DNA from: an uncultured Alistipes sp. | GTDB taxonomy: Bacteria; Bacteroidota; Bacteroidia; Bacteroidales; Rikenellaceae | Assembly (NCBI GenBank): GCA_937911745.1 | Contig: CALDPX010000059.1 | Span: 62,001 to 126,000, forward strand | Length of the DNA stretch: 64,000 nt | Direction of reading: 5' to 3' | Notes under the pieces: generated by a model | Seen by the model: the letters and a program-made list of their open reading frames with translations, nothing else | Told to the model about the DNA's origin: nothing | Database searches by the model: none | In this document: positions 6,845-16,298 of the stretch, one piece after another | Layout: every line of letters starts with the position of its first letter | How positions within the stretch are numbered: position 1 is the stretch's first letter | Translations under genes and position numbers: made by a program

Positions 6845-8854
6845 TTACATCCAGCCATTTGAGCCTGCGCCCTTGCGAACGGTAATCACAATGGTGTGTT
6901 GTTCGGTGCGCGCGCCCTTAACTATGAGTGTTGCATTTGTCGAGCCACTCTTCTTGCCCTCAAAGATGAGTTTATCCTCGCTCTGACGGCAGGTTGCAAT
7001 ATCCTCGTTCTCAATCCTTACCTCAAAAGTATTCTGCTCCTCGGCGGGGAAGTAGCGAGAGGGTTTAATGGCAAACTCCGAGCCCTCGGGAACATATATA
7101 TTAGGGAAGCGCATAGGTACGCCCACACCCTCAATCTTGGCAAGTAGTGCCGCAGCATCCACCTGACCTGCACCCATCTGACCTTTATAGAGGTTAAGGT
7201 CCATCTGCATAGGCTGCAAGGGACCAATGTCGGCAACGTAGCGGTGATAGAACTTAGTGCCTACGCAGTAGTCGTCTATGGGTTTGGCGGTGGAGTAGAG
7301 AGCCTCTTTGAGCTGCTCGGCAGTGAGGCTCAGAGCCTTCTCGGCAGCGTGCGAAATGGCAAGTGCCAGCACACCCGAAACGTGGGGACAAGCCATAGAG
7401 GTACCCTCCATCCAGCCATAGCCGCTCTCGCTGACGTTGGTGGGTAGAGTGGAGAGGATACAACCCACTTCGCCATAGTTGTGGTCATCGTCCACATAGT
7501 CCCAATAGTAGTCTTGGTCGCCACCGGGGGCAGAAATAGTTGTGCCTGGACCATAGTTGGTATAGACCGCAGGGGTAAAGTCTGCTGCCGTAGCAGCCAC
7601 CGACACCGCAAAGTCGGCAGCACCGGGGTAGCCTGCCGCAGGTGCGCTCTCATTGCCGCCCGCAAAGACCACAACGCCACCTTTGATGGGTCCGTTGGGC
7701 GAGCCGGCATTGTGTACGAAGTAGTCGAGAGCCTCATATTCGAGCGGAGAACCCATTTTCCACTCTTCCTCGGTGTGGAAGCCTTGTTCTCCCCAATCGT
7801 ATATATTGGCTGCCCCCGAAACGTAACCCCAACTGCACTGCAATACTACGGCACCATTGTCGGCAGCATATTTCATTGCCCTTGCAACTTCCAAAACACT
7901 CGTACCTGTATTTCCCGAGAATATCTGGCACGACATAATCTTCACACCACCTTTTGTGCCATTGCCACCTGCAATAGAGGAGATACCTTCGCCATTGTTG
8001 TTGACTGCCGAGATGACACCCGCAACGTGGCTGCCGTGACCAGAGTCCAAGTAGTGGTTCCAGGTGATGATACCGCTCTTGCGCACAAAGTTGTAGCCGT
8101 TGATGTCGCCTGCGTAGCCATTGTTGTCGTTATCTTCGTGGGAACGAGCAATCTCATCCTCGTTTACCCAAATGTTGGCTTTCAGGTCGGGGTGCTCAAC
8201 ACATACACCCTCATCCAACACAGCGACAATTATATCCTCCGAGCCTGTCGATAGCATCCAAGCACCCTCGGCGCCCACATCGGCACCTTCGACACACTTA
8301 CTCTCCAAGTTAGTGCCCGTATTGATAAGGTTCCACTGACTGCCGAGCAATGGGTCGTTCATAGCACCCACCGAGCCACCGGCACGAGTTATCTGCTCCA
8401 AACTAAGAGGTACAGCCTTGCCATTGTAGGCACGTTTTACTCTGCGGTTTAGGTCAACCCTCTGCACCTCGCCAAGAGCCGAAAGACGGCTGGCAACGCT
8501 CTCTACGCTCTCGCTCTTGAAGCGTACCACATACCAAAGATGCATACCACTCTGGCGGGTAATATCCTCTCGCGAGGAGTCAATGGGGAATACCCTCTCC
8601 AACTCGTAGGCACCCACAGCCTCCAACACCTCATCAACCGAGGGTATGTCACTGCGTGTGAGGTCGGTGCGTGTTGCCAGCACCTGCTCCACCTCAGGGC
8701 GGAACTTGACCATCAATTCGCCCTCTACATAGCTACTCTCCTGTTCCATAGGGGTGAGGGTGTCGGCGGGGGTTATCTCATTGAGGCAACTGCCGAGCGA
8801 TAGCGCAACTACGCCCGCCAATGCCAATTTCGATATATCTCTAAAAATCCTCAT
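6845..8854 (-). CDS. Subtilisin-like (S8) serine protease lipoprotein
   Basis: This 669-residue protein has a lipoprotein signal (lipobox SLGSC), a propeptide region with ELMVKFRPEVEQ (about 47-145, fervidolysin-like) and a peptidase S8 domain (about 165-530). The catalytic triad is visible as D214 (AVLDEGVCVEHPDL), H273 (GHGSHVAGV) and S486 (GTSMACPHVSG). The remaining C-terminal stretch is beta-rich and Ig-like. It is probably a surface or periplasmic endoprotease that cuts proteins into peptides. In an operon with SusC/SusD this fits a protein-scavenging system, with the protease feeding the transporter, but maturation of other surface proteins is an alternative. Confidence 0.93.
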   Translation of the reverse strand: MRIFRDISKLALAGVVALSLGSCLNEITPADTLTPMEQESSYVEGELMVKFRPEVEQVLATRTDLTRSDIPSVDEVLEAVGAYELERVFPIDSSREDITRQSGMHLWYVVRFKSESVESVASRLSALGEVQRVDLNRRVKRAYNGKAVPLSLEQITRAGGSVGAMNDPLLGSQWNLINTGTNLESKCVEGADVGAEGAWMLSTGSEDIIVAVLDEGVCVEHPDLKANIWVNEDEIARSHEDNDNNGYAGDINGYNFVRKSGIITWNHYLDSGHGSHVAGVISAVNNNGEGISSIAGGNGTKGGVKIMSCQIFSGNTGTSVLEVARAMKYAADNGAVVLQCSWGYVSGAANIYDWGEQGFHTEEEWKMGSPLEYEALDYFVHNAGSPNGPIKGGVVVFAGGNESAPAAGYPGAADFAVSVAATAADFTPAVYTNYGPGTTISAPGGDQDYYWDYVDDDHNYGEVGCILSTLPTNVSESGYGWMEGTSMACPHVSGVLALAISHAAEKALSLTAEQLKEALYSTAKPIDDYCVGTKFYHRYVADIGPLQPMQMDLNLYKGQMGAGQVDAAALLAKIEGVGVPMRFPNIYVPEGSEFAIKPSRYFPAEEQNTFEVRIENEDIATCRQSEDKLIFEGKKSGSTNATLIVKGARTEQHTIVITVRKGAGSNGWM

Positions 8855-8934
8855 ATTACTTCTGAACTATCTATAAAATAGGTGTTTAGTCATTCTGTTT
8901 TTGCTCTATCCACAACACGTTTTTCAAACCCATA

Positions 8935-10575
8935 CTATTCGAGTGTGATGTCGGGTTTGGTCTTGGAAGTGTAGAGATCGTAGTAGTAATTCATATTCTC
9001 TGGCTCGTTGTCGAAGTGGGCACGATTACCATTCTTATCCTTGCCCTCCTGAGGGAATATAAGGCTTGTGGGTATCCACCAATCGAGATTGGGATGATAG
9101 AGCAGCCAATCGGGGAGGTCGCCTGTCAGTCGGTTGTGATTGATACTGAAAAACCTTGTTTTGGTCATAATCTTCTTAATACCCTCATCAACCAACTTAC
9201 GAGGCAATGTGTCGTTCGAGGCTGCCCAATCCTCTTCGCTATATACCTCAACCTCTGGGTCGTCTTCGAATGTCGGGAGAGCACCTTGCAGGTAGTTTAC
9301 AGAGAGGTTGAGTGTGTCGAGATTCCATTTCAGAAGGTGCTCGGGGAACTTCTCCTCGTCAATAAAACCACCCAAATCGGTACGAGTGCTGTTGCTCAAA
9401 TCGTAAACCACCGAACGCTGGTTGGCGTTGAGTATGAGCGTGCGCAATTTGGGGAAGTTATCGGGATTGATCGCTTCGGGAACGGTCATAAAGTTATTAC
9501 TACCCAAATTGAGATATTCGAGATTTTCGAAGCGGAATTTATCCTTGTCAAGCTCTGTTAAGCCGTGCGCACCAATGGTCAGGCGTTTGAGCTGTTGAAG
9601 GGTGAGAATATCTTCGCCAACACTCAGGCTTTTGAGGAAGGTGTTGGAGTTACCGAAGAAGAAGAGTTCCTCGGCAGCAGTCAGGTACTTAACTTGGAAG
9701 GGGAGTTCCTCGTTAGTATTATATATGAAGAACTCGGCATATCTCACACGTCCCTCTTTGTCGGGAGTGTAGCCTTCGTGATTCTCATTCCAAAGTATCA
9801 CTCCTGCCCAACGCTCCATAGGTATCGAAACATCCCAACTCGAAAGGGTTTCGAGCGTTCGTTGTATGCTGACAAGTGCCACCGAGTCACCCTTGCGGGT
9901 GTTCTCCTCAATAGGTTCCGAAGCCTTCTGCACAACTCTCAATCCATCCTGACGAGCAAGGGTGATATCCTTGTCCTTGGGCACGAAGTTAATTTCGGCA
10001 ATACGCTCCTCAGAGAGTGTATTGATGTTCCACTCAAACTCCACATCAACCCTTCGGGGACGGATACCTCGGTTGAGTTCCAGGTCGAAGCGCTTGCTGT
10101 TTATCCAACGTACACCCTCGGGTATCTCCACTTCGAAATCGGCATTTGCCAATACACTAACCTTGAACTTACGCTCGCTCTGTATCTTATAATTCTCTAT
10201 CTCTATCTCTGGTTGCTCAACCTCAATGGAGTAGGGGAAACCCTCCTGAGTGATGTTGATGGTGTATTCCTCCTTGGTGGAGAGGTTTTGGATGAGTACT
10301 TCGTCATAGCGGGCCTCGTCGTAGAGTGCCGAGTCGATGATAATCTCGCACGTTGTGCTACCGTTGCCATTGGCGGGAGATACGGTAATCCAGGGTGCCT
10401 TGGTGGATGCGAGCCACCTATCCTCAGAGGCTATCTTCACTTTGCGCTTGCCGCCCACTGCATCAATACGGATTTCGTTGATGTCCGAAGCGAACTCCAC
10501 TGCGGGCTCCTCTACGCAACCGATGGCAACCACGGCAACAAGTGCCAATGCTATATGTCTAAAAAACTGTTTCAT
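8935..10575 (-). CDS. BACON-domain leucine-rich-repeat lipoprotein
   Basis: This 546-residue protein has a lipoprotein signal (lipobox VAIGC) and an N-terminal BACON-type domain (about 25-115) with the family pattern APWITVSPANGNG and NITQEGF. A second beta domain follows, then a leucine-rich-repeat region (about 320-500; examples FRFENLEYLNLGSNNF and LDTLNLSVNYLQG). BACON domains are thought to bind mucin or carbohydrate or act as spacers; LRRs bind protein ligands. It is most likely a surface-exposed binding protein. It shares general design with the next gene upstream, from which it is separated by 52 bases. An 80-base gap without recognisable signals follows it. Confidence 0.8.
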   Translation of the reverse strand: MKQFFRHIALALVAVVAIGCVEEPAVEFASDINEIRIDAVGGKRKVKIASEDRWLASTKAPWITVSPANGNGSTTCEIIIDSALYDEARYDEVLIQNLSTKEEYTINITQEGFPYSIEVEQPEIEIENYKIQSERKFKVSVLANADFEVEIPEGVRWINSKRFDLELNRGIRPRRVDVEFEWNINTLSEERIAEINFVPKDKDITLARQDGLRVVQKASEPIEENTRKGDSVALVSIQRTLETLSSWDVSIPMERWAGVILWNENHEGYTPDKEGRVRYAEFFIYNTNEELPFQVKYLTAAEELFFFGNSNTFLKSLSVGEDILTLQQLKRLTIGAHGLTELDKDKFRFENLEYLNLGSNNFMTVPEAINPDNFPKLRTLILNANQRSVVYDLSNSTRTDLGGFIDEEKFPEHLLKWNLDTLNLSVNYLQGALPTFEDDPEVEVYSEEDWAASNDTLPRKLVDEGIKKIMTKTRFFSINHNRLTGDLPDWLLYHPNLDWWIPTSLIFPQEGKDKNGNRAHFDNEPENMNYYYDLYTSKTKPDITLE

Positions 10576-10627
10576 AAAAGAACTGTCTCTATATTTTTGC
10601 GTCTTAACTCTCTTGCTTGGTATATGA

Positions 10628-13282
10628 TTACTCCATCATTGCGCTACAACCGACAATCTCTTGTGTCTTGTCGTAGATGAGTATGTAGGCTCCCACACTC
10701 CACGCATAGCAGATATCCGAAGCATCCAAATAGATGTTGGGATTGTCGCTAATATCGAGGTAGTAGATGAGCGTCGAGATGGTATCATCAATTACTCCGA
10801 GATTGTTGGAACCGAGATACAGACCTCTGAGTCCTCTGTGGTTGCCGATTCCCAACGGCCACTCACTCAGGCAACGCTTGCCGTTTTGGTCGCGCTGGCT
10901 ACGAATTGCAAACACCGTGAGTCCCGAACTATCGAGAGGCTCGTAGGGGAACTCGCTGAATGAGTTGAACGAAACATCCACTCCATAGAGGTAGGGGAGG
11001 TTTTGGGCATTCATATCCTTGGGGAATTTAGATATGTTGTTGTACGAAAGGTCCATAGAGGTCAGATTGACACTGTTTTTACCCGTAAACGAGCCCTCGG
11101 GGACTTCGCTAATCTCGTTGGCTCTAAGGATGATATAAGCCACCGTAGAGCCGCTATCCATTAGCACCTTGGGGTATTTCGTAAACTTGTTCTGAGTGAG
11201 CGTGAAGGTCTCTACCTTGATACCCTTATAGGAGCCGTCCTCCTCGCCCTCGAAGCCGTCTATGAGGTTTCCTGCAAAACTTACCGATGCTATAGTAAAT
11301 GTGCTGTTGGCATTGAAGATGTTGGGTACTTTCGTCAGGCGATTATAGTTTACCGAGAAGGTCTCCACATCGTCGTAACCACAGAAATAACCCTCTTCGT
11401 CTTTGGGTAATTCAGTGATAAGATTGTTGTCCAAGTAGAGTTGCACCAACGATACGTCTTTGCCCAATGGATGGATTTTGGATATCTTGTTGTACGCCAA
11501 GTCCAAGAGTCCAAGTTTCTTCATATTGCTAAAAGAGGCAGGGAGTTCTTCGAGGTTGTTTTGACGGCAGTAGAGAATTTGTATCTTCTCTCTGCTGGGA
11601 CCCGTTGCCAAACCATTGAGTCCTTTGTATATCTCCTCTGCCGACCATTGGGCATTGTTGGCAATGTTGAGCGACACCAACTCTTGCATCTCTGTTATGC
11701 CCATAGGAAATTCCACAAGGCGGGGGCAATTGTAAATCTCCAAGTCGGTGACCGATTTGAGATTTGCCAAACTCTCAGGAAGACTCTCAATGGCACTATT
11801 GGCAATGTAGAGGTATTCGAGGTTTGAGAGGTTGCCAATCTCCTCGGGAAGGCTTCTTAGACCATTGCACAGCGTGCCGTGCGAAGAGTCCATAAGCGTA
11901 ATTTCGCGCTGCGAGCCATTCTTAGTGTCGATAATCTGCTCCTCGCTCATACTCTCATATAGGCGAGTGGCACCAATAGAGATGTTGTTTTCTGCCAATG
12001 CCCTTGCGCAGGGTTCAGAGAGTTGTATGGGTGTGTGGATGTTGTGCAGCAGCTCCCCGTGCAGAGCCATACGATTGCGAGTGCGCTCTGAAAGACTCTT
12101 TGTGTGGTCGAGAGTGGGGTCGTAGTAGGTGTGGTTTAGGTCGTTGTGGGTACCCAAGTAGAGTTCCACAAGTTCGGTCAGTCTACCAATGGCAGGCGAG
12201 AGATCACCCCTGAAACCAAAGCCACTCAAATCAAGGAATGCCACACGACCATTGGAGTGGAGTTTGACACCGGGCTGGTCACCCCACAAGTCCACATCCT
12301 TGTTGAAGTCCCAATTGCTACCCTGAGGGAACTCCTCGCCAACGTAGTACCACTCCTCGCCATTTAGACTCTCCCAAATAGACCTTAGTGCATAATAGTC
12401 CTGAATGTAGGCATCTGCCTCACTTAGAGTGATTGCCACCGAGGCTTTGGTTATTTGGTTATCTTTAATGGAAAATGGGCTTTCGATGGGGTTATTTTTA
12501 GTTTCGAGCAGTACGCCCTGCGAATCGAAGGTTTCGTACTTAGATACCACATAATCTCCTGCCGGCAACCACATGAGCGTATCGCACAGGATGGATGAGG
12601 TTTTGTATCCGTCCTCTACCTCGTCCTCTTCGTTGTAGTGGATGTCGAATGTGCAAGGAAGACCGCTGAGGGTGGTTGTGGTGTTGAATCCTATATGGCG
12701 CACACTAATGTTCACCTTTTTGATTTCGTCAAAAGTATATTCTCTGGTTGCTGCTCGCGTACCCTCCTGAGCCTCTATATTTTTGCGCAGTGTAAATTGA
12801 ACCTTACCACGAGGAGTGACATTGACCGTAATATCGTGGATAGTAAGTCCACCACTTGTTACACTGAACTTTCCATCTCCCTCTGGACCACCGCTATATA
12901 ACTCTTTGTCTTCGGCATCGTAGAGCATAAAGGTGATGAGTTGGTAGTCGCCCTCAACGAGTTTTAATTTATCGCTACGGAGTCCCCACTCGGCGCTATC
13001 GCCCTCACCTCCACTAAGGCGGAGTGTTTGGGCAATGGTCATTGTGCCATAACTAAGTGTAACCTTAACCTTGTAAGCCTCCGATAGCCATTCTAATTGG
13101 GGAACAATTGCCTTTGTGTTGTCAGCCTCAGTGGGAGGTGTGTAGGATGCCTGCTTGTAGAGTTTGAATTGAACGTGACCATAACCATCGTCCAATGCAA
13201 CCTCCTCGGGACTGGCACACGAAGCCATAATTGCCACTATTAGTGCCATCGTCACCCCTTTTATTATTATTCCAAGTCGCAT
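10628..13282 (-). CDS. DUF4458-type leucine-rich-repeat lipoprotein
   Basis: This 884-residue protein has a lipoprotein signal (lipobox IMASC, lipidated C22). The N-terminal 270 or so residues are beta-rich, with GYGHVQFKLYKQASY, and resemble the DUF4458 region found with LRRs in Bacteroides. A long leucine-rich-repeat array follows (about 480-840), with units such as LSNLEYLYIANSAIESLPESL and LGLLDLAYNKISKIHP. A second start, MALIVAIMASC at residue 12, is possible. The protein is probably outer-surface and ligand binding. Two LRR lipoproteins plus a protease beside SusC/SusD suggest a proteinaceous target. The exact ligand is unknown. Confidence 0.8.
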   Translation of the reverse strand: MRLGIIIKGVTMALIVAIMASCASPEEVALDDGYGHVQFKLYKQASYTPPTEADNTKAIVPQLEWLSEAYKVKVTLSYGTMTIAQTLRLSGGEGDSAEWGLRSDKLKLVEGDYQLITFMLYDAEDKELYSGGPEGDGKFSVTSGGLTIHDITVNVTPRGKVQFTLRKNIEAQEGTRAATREYTFDEIKKVNISVRHIGFNTTTTLSGLPCTFDIHYNEEDEVEDGYKTSSILCDTLMWLPAGDYVVSKYETFDSQGVLLETKNNPIESPFSIKDNQITKASVAITLSEADAYIQDYYALRSIWESLNGEEWYYVGEEFPQGSNWDFNKDVDLWGDQPGVKLHSNGRVAFLDLSGFGFRGDLSPAIGRLTELVELYLGTHNDLNHTYYDPTLDHTKSLSERTRNRMALHGELLHNIHTPIQLSEPCARALAENNISIGATRLYESMSEEQIIDTKNGSQREITLMDSSHGTLCNGLRSLPEEIGNLSNLEYLYIANSAIESLPESLANLKSVTDLEIYNCPRLVEFPMGITEMQELVSLNIANNAQWSAEEIYKGLNGLATGPSREKIQILYCRQNNLEELPASFSNMKKLGLLDLAYNKISKIHPLGKDVSLVQLYLDNNLITELPKDEEGYFCGYDDVETFSVNYNRLTKVPNIFNANSTFTIASVSFAGNLIDGFEGEEDGSYKGIKVETFTLTQNKFTKYPKVLMDSGSTVAYIILRANEISEVPEGSFTGKNSVNLTSMDLSYNNISKFPKDMNAQNLPYLYGVDVSFNSFSEFPYEPLDSSGLTVFAIRSQRDQNGKRCLSEWPLGIGNHRGLRGLYLGSNNLGVIDDTISTLIYYLDISDNPNIYLDASDICYAWSVGAYILIYDKTQEIVGCSAMME

Positions 13283-13309
13283 GATAGTATGGATTTGTAA
13301 GCGTGAGGA

Positions 13310-15319
13310 TTAGAGTTGATAAACCACGGTTAATTGTACAGCCTGAACGTATCCCTCGCCATAGAGTGTGAGATTTGAGCGTACCTCTGTCACACCTGCC
13401 TCTACTTCTGGTAACTCTGCGGTATCGATGTGGATTGTAATCCTACCCGTTCCATCGGTAGTGTAGAGCCACGATGCATAGGGATAGGATATGAGATAGT
13501 TTGGCACAATCAGAGTTGCTTCCTGGCAATTCTCGTTTAGGGTAAGCATATACTGCAACGTGCCCGCATAAGCCATCTCGGATGAGTATTCAGCCATATC
13601 TTTGGTGATTTCCGTGAGGTTCGCACCAAGTGCGCCATAATCCTTGTCGCTCGCAAAGATTACCGAGCCCTCGGGGCGGTCTACGGGCGTGGTGTAGTTG
13701 GGATCGAGGATGAAATAGATGAATGCAAAAGCCTCATCTTTGTTGAATGCCTCTTCACTTTCGTAGAAGAAGATGAATGCCTCGTTTTCGCCACCATCAC
13801 CAGCGTAGGGGTTTGTGTAGGTATAGTCTTCGATTGTCTCTCCCAAACGGCTCTTAATCTTATAGCCGTTCTCCAAATCTTTGTGTTCTTCGCTTGGTTC
13901 TATGGTAAGCCAGCAAGTGTCGTTATCGTATACAGACGACTCATTGAAACCATAAATCTTGTAATTGGTGAAGGACTTTACAAAAATCAAATCGTCGCCC
14001 GAATTATTGCCTTGGTAGGTGAGTTTATAAGCATAGGGAACCTGACTCCAAGCACCAACATAGGGCCATGAGCCATTTGTTAATTTCTCGAATTTTGAGT
14101 TGTAGGCAGCCATGACAGTTTCGTCGTTAGGATAGATTGCGCCCTTCTCTTCTTCAAGGCTCTTTGCCTCTTGCTCAACGGTGCAGACAATGTAGTCGGC
14201 AGGGTTGTAGTTGCCGCTCTCTGCAATGGGTTTAGCAATGGCTGCAATTGCACCTTCTCTTTGTTCGGTCGTAGAGTTTATTCCGACCTCGAACGTGAAT
14301 GAGCGCTCCCACACACCATAATCTCCTGCCTCCTCGGGGAAGTCGTCCATCTTTATTCTCATCCATCTCGTCTCTTCTGCGGTGTTGGAGTAAGTACCAT
14401 CGGCTTTTTTGGACAGCAATACGAGTTCGGCTCCACGAGGTGAGCTAAAACGACCATTGACCTTTTCCACGTAGGAGTCCGAAGATGCTTGGTAGTAGTC
14501 ACCATTGGAGTTAAAACTGAGCACTCCTGAAATGCTCAATTCGCACACATTTGCACACCCCTCCATCTCGGTGGGATAGCTGCCGATAGGCTCAAAACCG
14601 GCATCGGTACTATTGGCAATGGAGATGGTACCAAATTCGATATTGCAAGTGACATTTTCGAGAGGCAACTTCTCCTTATTAACCCTTATGAAAAGTTCCG
14701 AGCGACCTGCTTTACCATTTGTAATGTTGATGTTTAGCCACTCGGGAGCATTGGGTGAAAGATACCACTCAAAGTTGGATTCAATCATTACCCTTTGCAT
14801 CCACTGCTCTTGATTCCATACCCAATCAATACGCTCGGCCGGGGTTGTGTTATATACCCAGTTGCCATCGGCATCTGTGGCGAACATCTCCTCATTTGTG
14901 TCGTATTGGGCAATGTAGAGAGCCATAGAGCGCTCTTTGGCACCACGAGTTATCTCTGCCACCACTTTGGTTTCGCCACCCATTGTCATAGCCACTTGGC
15001 ATACCCTCACAACATCGAATTCTTCGATATTGGATACGGCGATTGTGATGGTGTGGATGCCTGCCTCACCACTAAGCGAGTAACGTTCACTCTCACCCAC
15101 AATAAATTTGAAGAAAGTAGCAACTTCGGTGGGAATACTCAGTGTCCATGCCATGTTGGGATCAATCGTAAACTCATATTGCTCGCCAGCCTCTACCACT
15201 GCCGATACTTTCTCGGGAAATACAGGGGTGGGCTCTACTGTTGGCTCTTGGCAACCGACCAGAGTGAGCATCATACTCATAATGAGCACAAATGAAGTGT
15301 TGAGAATTCTGTTTTTCAT
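13310..15319 (-). CDS. Large surface lipoprotein of unknown function
   Basis: This 669-residue protein has a clear lipoprotein signal (lipobox TLVGC, followed by an acidic and proline-rich tether QEPTVEPTPVFPE). The rest appears to be all beta. An N-terminal region (about 35-130) resembles a BACON/Ig-like module, with WTLSIPTEV and IHTITIAVSNIEEFDVVRV. Similar modules may recur further on (for example WYLSPNAPEWLNINITNGKAG). I do not recognise a named family with confidence. Its place directly after the DUF4984 gene in a susC-susD operon suggests a surface accessory of the transporter. SusCD systems that co-purify with extra lipoproteins and carry peptides are known in Bacteroides thetaiotaomicron. 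Confidence 0.65.
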   Translation of the reverse strand: MKNRILNTSFVLIMSMMLTLVGCQEPTVEPTPVFPEKVSAVVEAGEQYEFTIDPNMAWTLSIPTEVATFFKFIVGESERYSLSGEAGIHTITIAVSNIEEFDVVRVCQVAMTMGGETKVVAEITRGAKERSMALYIAQYDTNEEMFATDADGNWVYNTTPAERIDWVWNQEQWMQRVMIESNFEWYLSPNAPEWLNINITNGKAGRSELFIRVNKEKLPLENVTCNIEFGTISIANSTDAGFEPIGSYPTEMEGCANVCELSISGVLSFNSNGDYYQASSDSYVEKVNGRFSSPRGAELVLLSKKADGTYSNTAEETRWMRIKMDDFPEEAGDYGVWERSFTFEVGINSTTEQREGAIAAIAKPIAESGNYNPADYIVCTVEQEAKSLEEEKGAIYPNDETVMAAYNSKFEKLTNGSWPYVGAWSQVPYAYKLTYQGNNSGDDLIFVKSFTNYKIYGFNESSVYDNDTCWLTIEPSEEHKDLENGYKIKSRLGETIEDYTYTNPYAGDGGENEAFIFFYESEEAFNKDEAFAFIYFILDPNYTTPVDRPEGSVIFASDKDYGALGANLTEITKDMAEYSSEMAYAGTLQYMLTLNENCQEATLIVPNYLISYPYASWLYTTDGTGRITIHIDTAELPEVEAGVTEVRSNLTLYGEGYVQAVQLTVVYQL

Positions 15320-15350
15320 AGTTATATTCTTTCTGTTGTATTATTATTTT

Positions 15351-16271
15351 CTATCTGCTCAGTTGTTGGCGGAGATCCTCAGCCTCCTCGTCGCTTATCC
15401 ATTCTACAATGTTATAGAAGTGACCGATAGTGCCAACTGCTTCGCCCAAGTCCTCCACATAGACGTGCGACCACAGCACCACAAACTTCTCACAGGTATT
15501 GAAATAAGAAGTGTAGTAGGGACTATGGCTGATGAGTATCCTATTGTCGCCGTGGAACATACCAAGCACTGAGCCCTCATCGCTCACCACCTGCTCTTCC
15601 ATCCTTACGAGCGGATTTTCGGGGTCGCCAGCCTGCAACTTAATGTTCAGGTCGTAGCCATCATAGAAGCAGTCCCTGAGAATGATAGTATTCTCCTCGG
15701 TGGGGTGTAACTCTGTTTCGATGATGCGCTGATAGGAGACATTGTCGCCAGGGTAATTCTGCAACATCATCGAACTAACGATGGCGTAGCCCGTATAGTT
15801 GTTAATATCGAATGGGCAGTATTTGTACATTACCACCTTGCTTTGAGTGCCATCTACATAGAGGTCATTCCACTCCATCTCTTCGGGAACAACAAGGTGG
15901 AGAATGAAACCGAGTGAGTCGGCAGCCGCCAGGTTGTCGTACATACCCTTAATCCTCACTTCGCCAGCAAGTTCGCCCGCAGGGATGGTTACGCTATTTG
16001 ACAGCAGGCGGTAGTGTAGCCCCTCGATGGCATTGCTGCCCTTGTCGATGACCTCCACTCCAAACGTGCGGTCGTTCTTGCTCTTGGCGGTAGCCGACAC
16101 CATAACGCTGAAATAGTCCTGATCTTGCTCCACAAGGAAGTACTGCTCTTGTTCGGCAAACATTACATAGTCGGCATCTTTGAGGGTTATGTACTGCTCA
16201 TCGCAAGCCACAACGCCACACAAGGTTGCCAACAGTGCCACAATATATATAATATGAGAGTGTTTCATCAT
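15351..16271 (-). CDS. DUF4984-type surface lipoprotein
   Basis: This 306-residue protein has a lipoprotein signal (lipobox GVVAC, followed by DEQYITLKDADYVMF). The N-terminal half (about 30-150) looks like a Calx-beta-like beta sandwich, with SVMVSATAKSKNDRTFGVEV, EGLHYRL and GVEVIDKGS. The C-terminal half begins YCPFDINNYTGYAIV, the pattern I associate with the DUF4984 family of SusD-adjacent lipoproteins. It follows susD by 27 bases. Such proteins usually sit on top of the SusCD complex and help capture the ligand. The family assignment is from memory of motif pattern and not from a search. Confidence 0.7.
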   Translation of the reverse strand: MMKHSHIIYIVALLATLCGVVACDEQYITLKDADYVMFAEQEQYFLVEQDQDYFSVMVSATAKSKNDRTFGVEVIDKGSNAIEGLHYRLLSNSVTIPAGELAGEVRIKGMYDNLAAADSLGFILHLVVPEEMEWNDLYVDGTQSKVVMYKYCPFDINNYTGYAIVSSMMLQNYPGDNVSYQRIIETELHPTEENTIILRDCFYDGYDLNIKLQAGDPENPLVRMEEQVVSDEGSVLGMFHGDNRILISHSPYYTSYFNTCEKFVVLWSHVYVEDLGEAVGTIGHFYNIVEWISDEEAEDLRQQLSR

Positions 16272-16298
16272 ATAGTCAGGTTGTTTTTCGGTTGTTTC

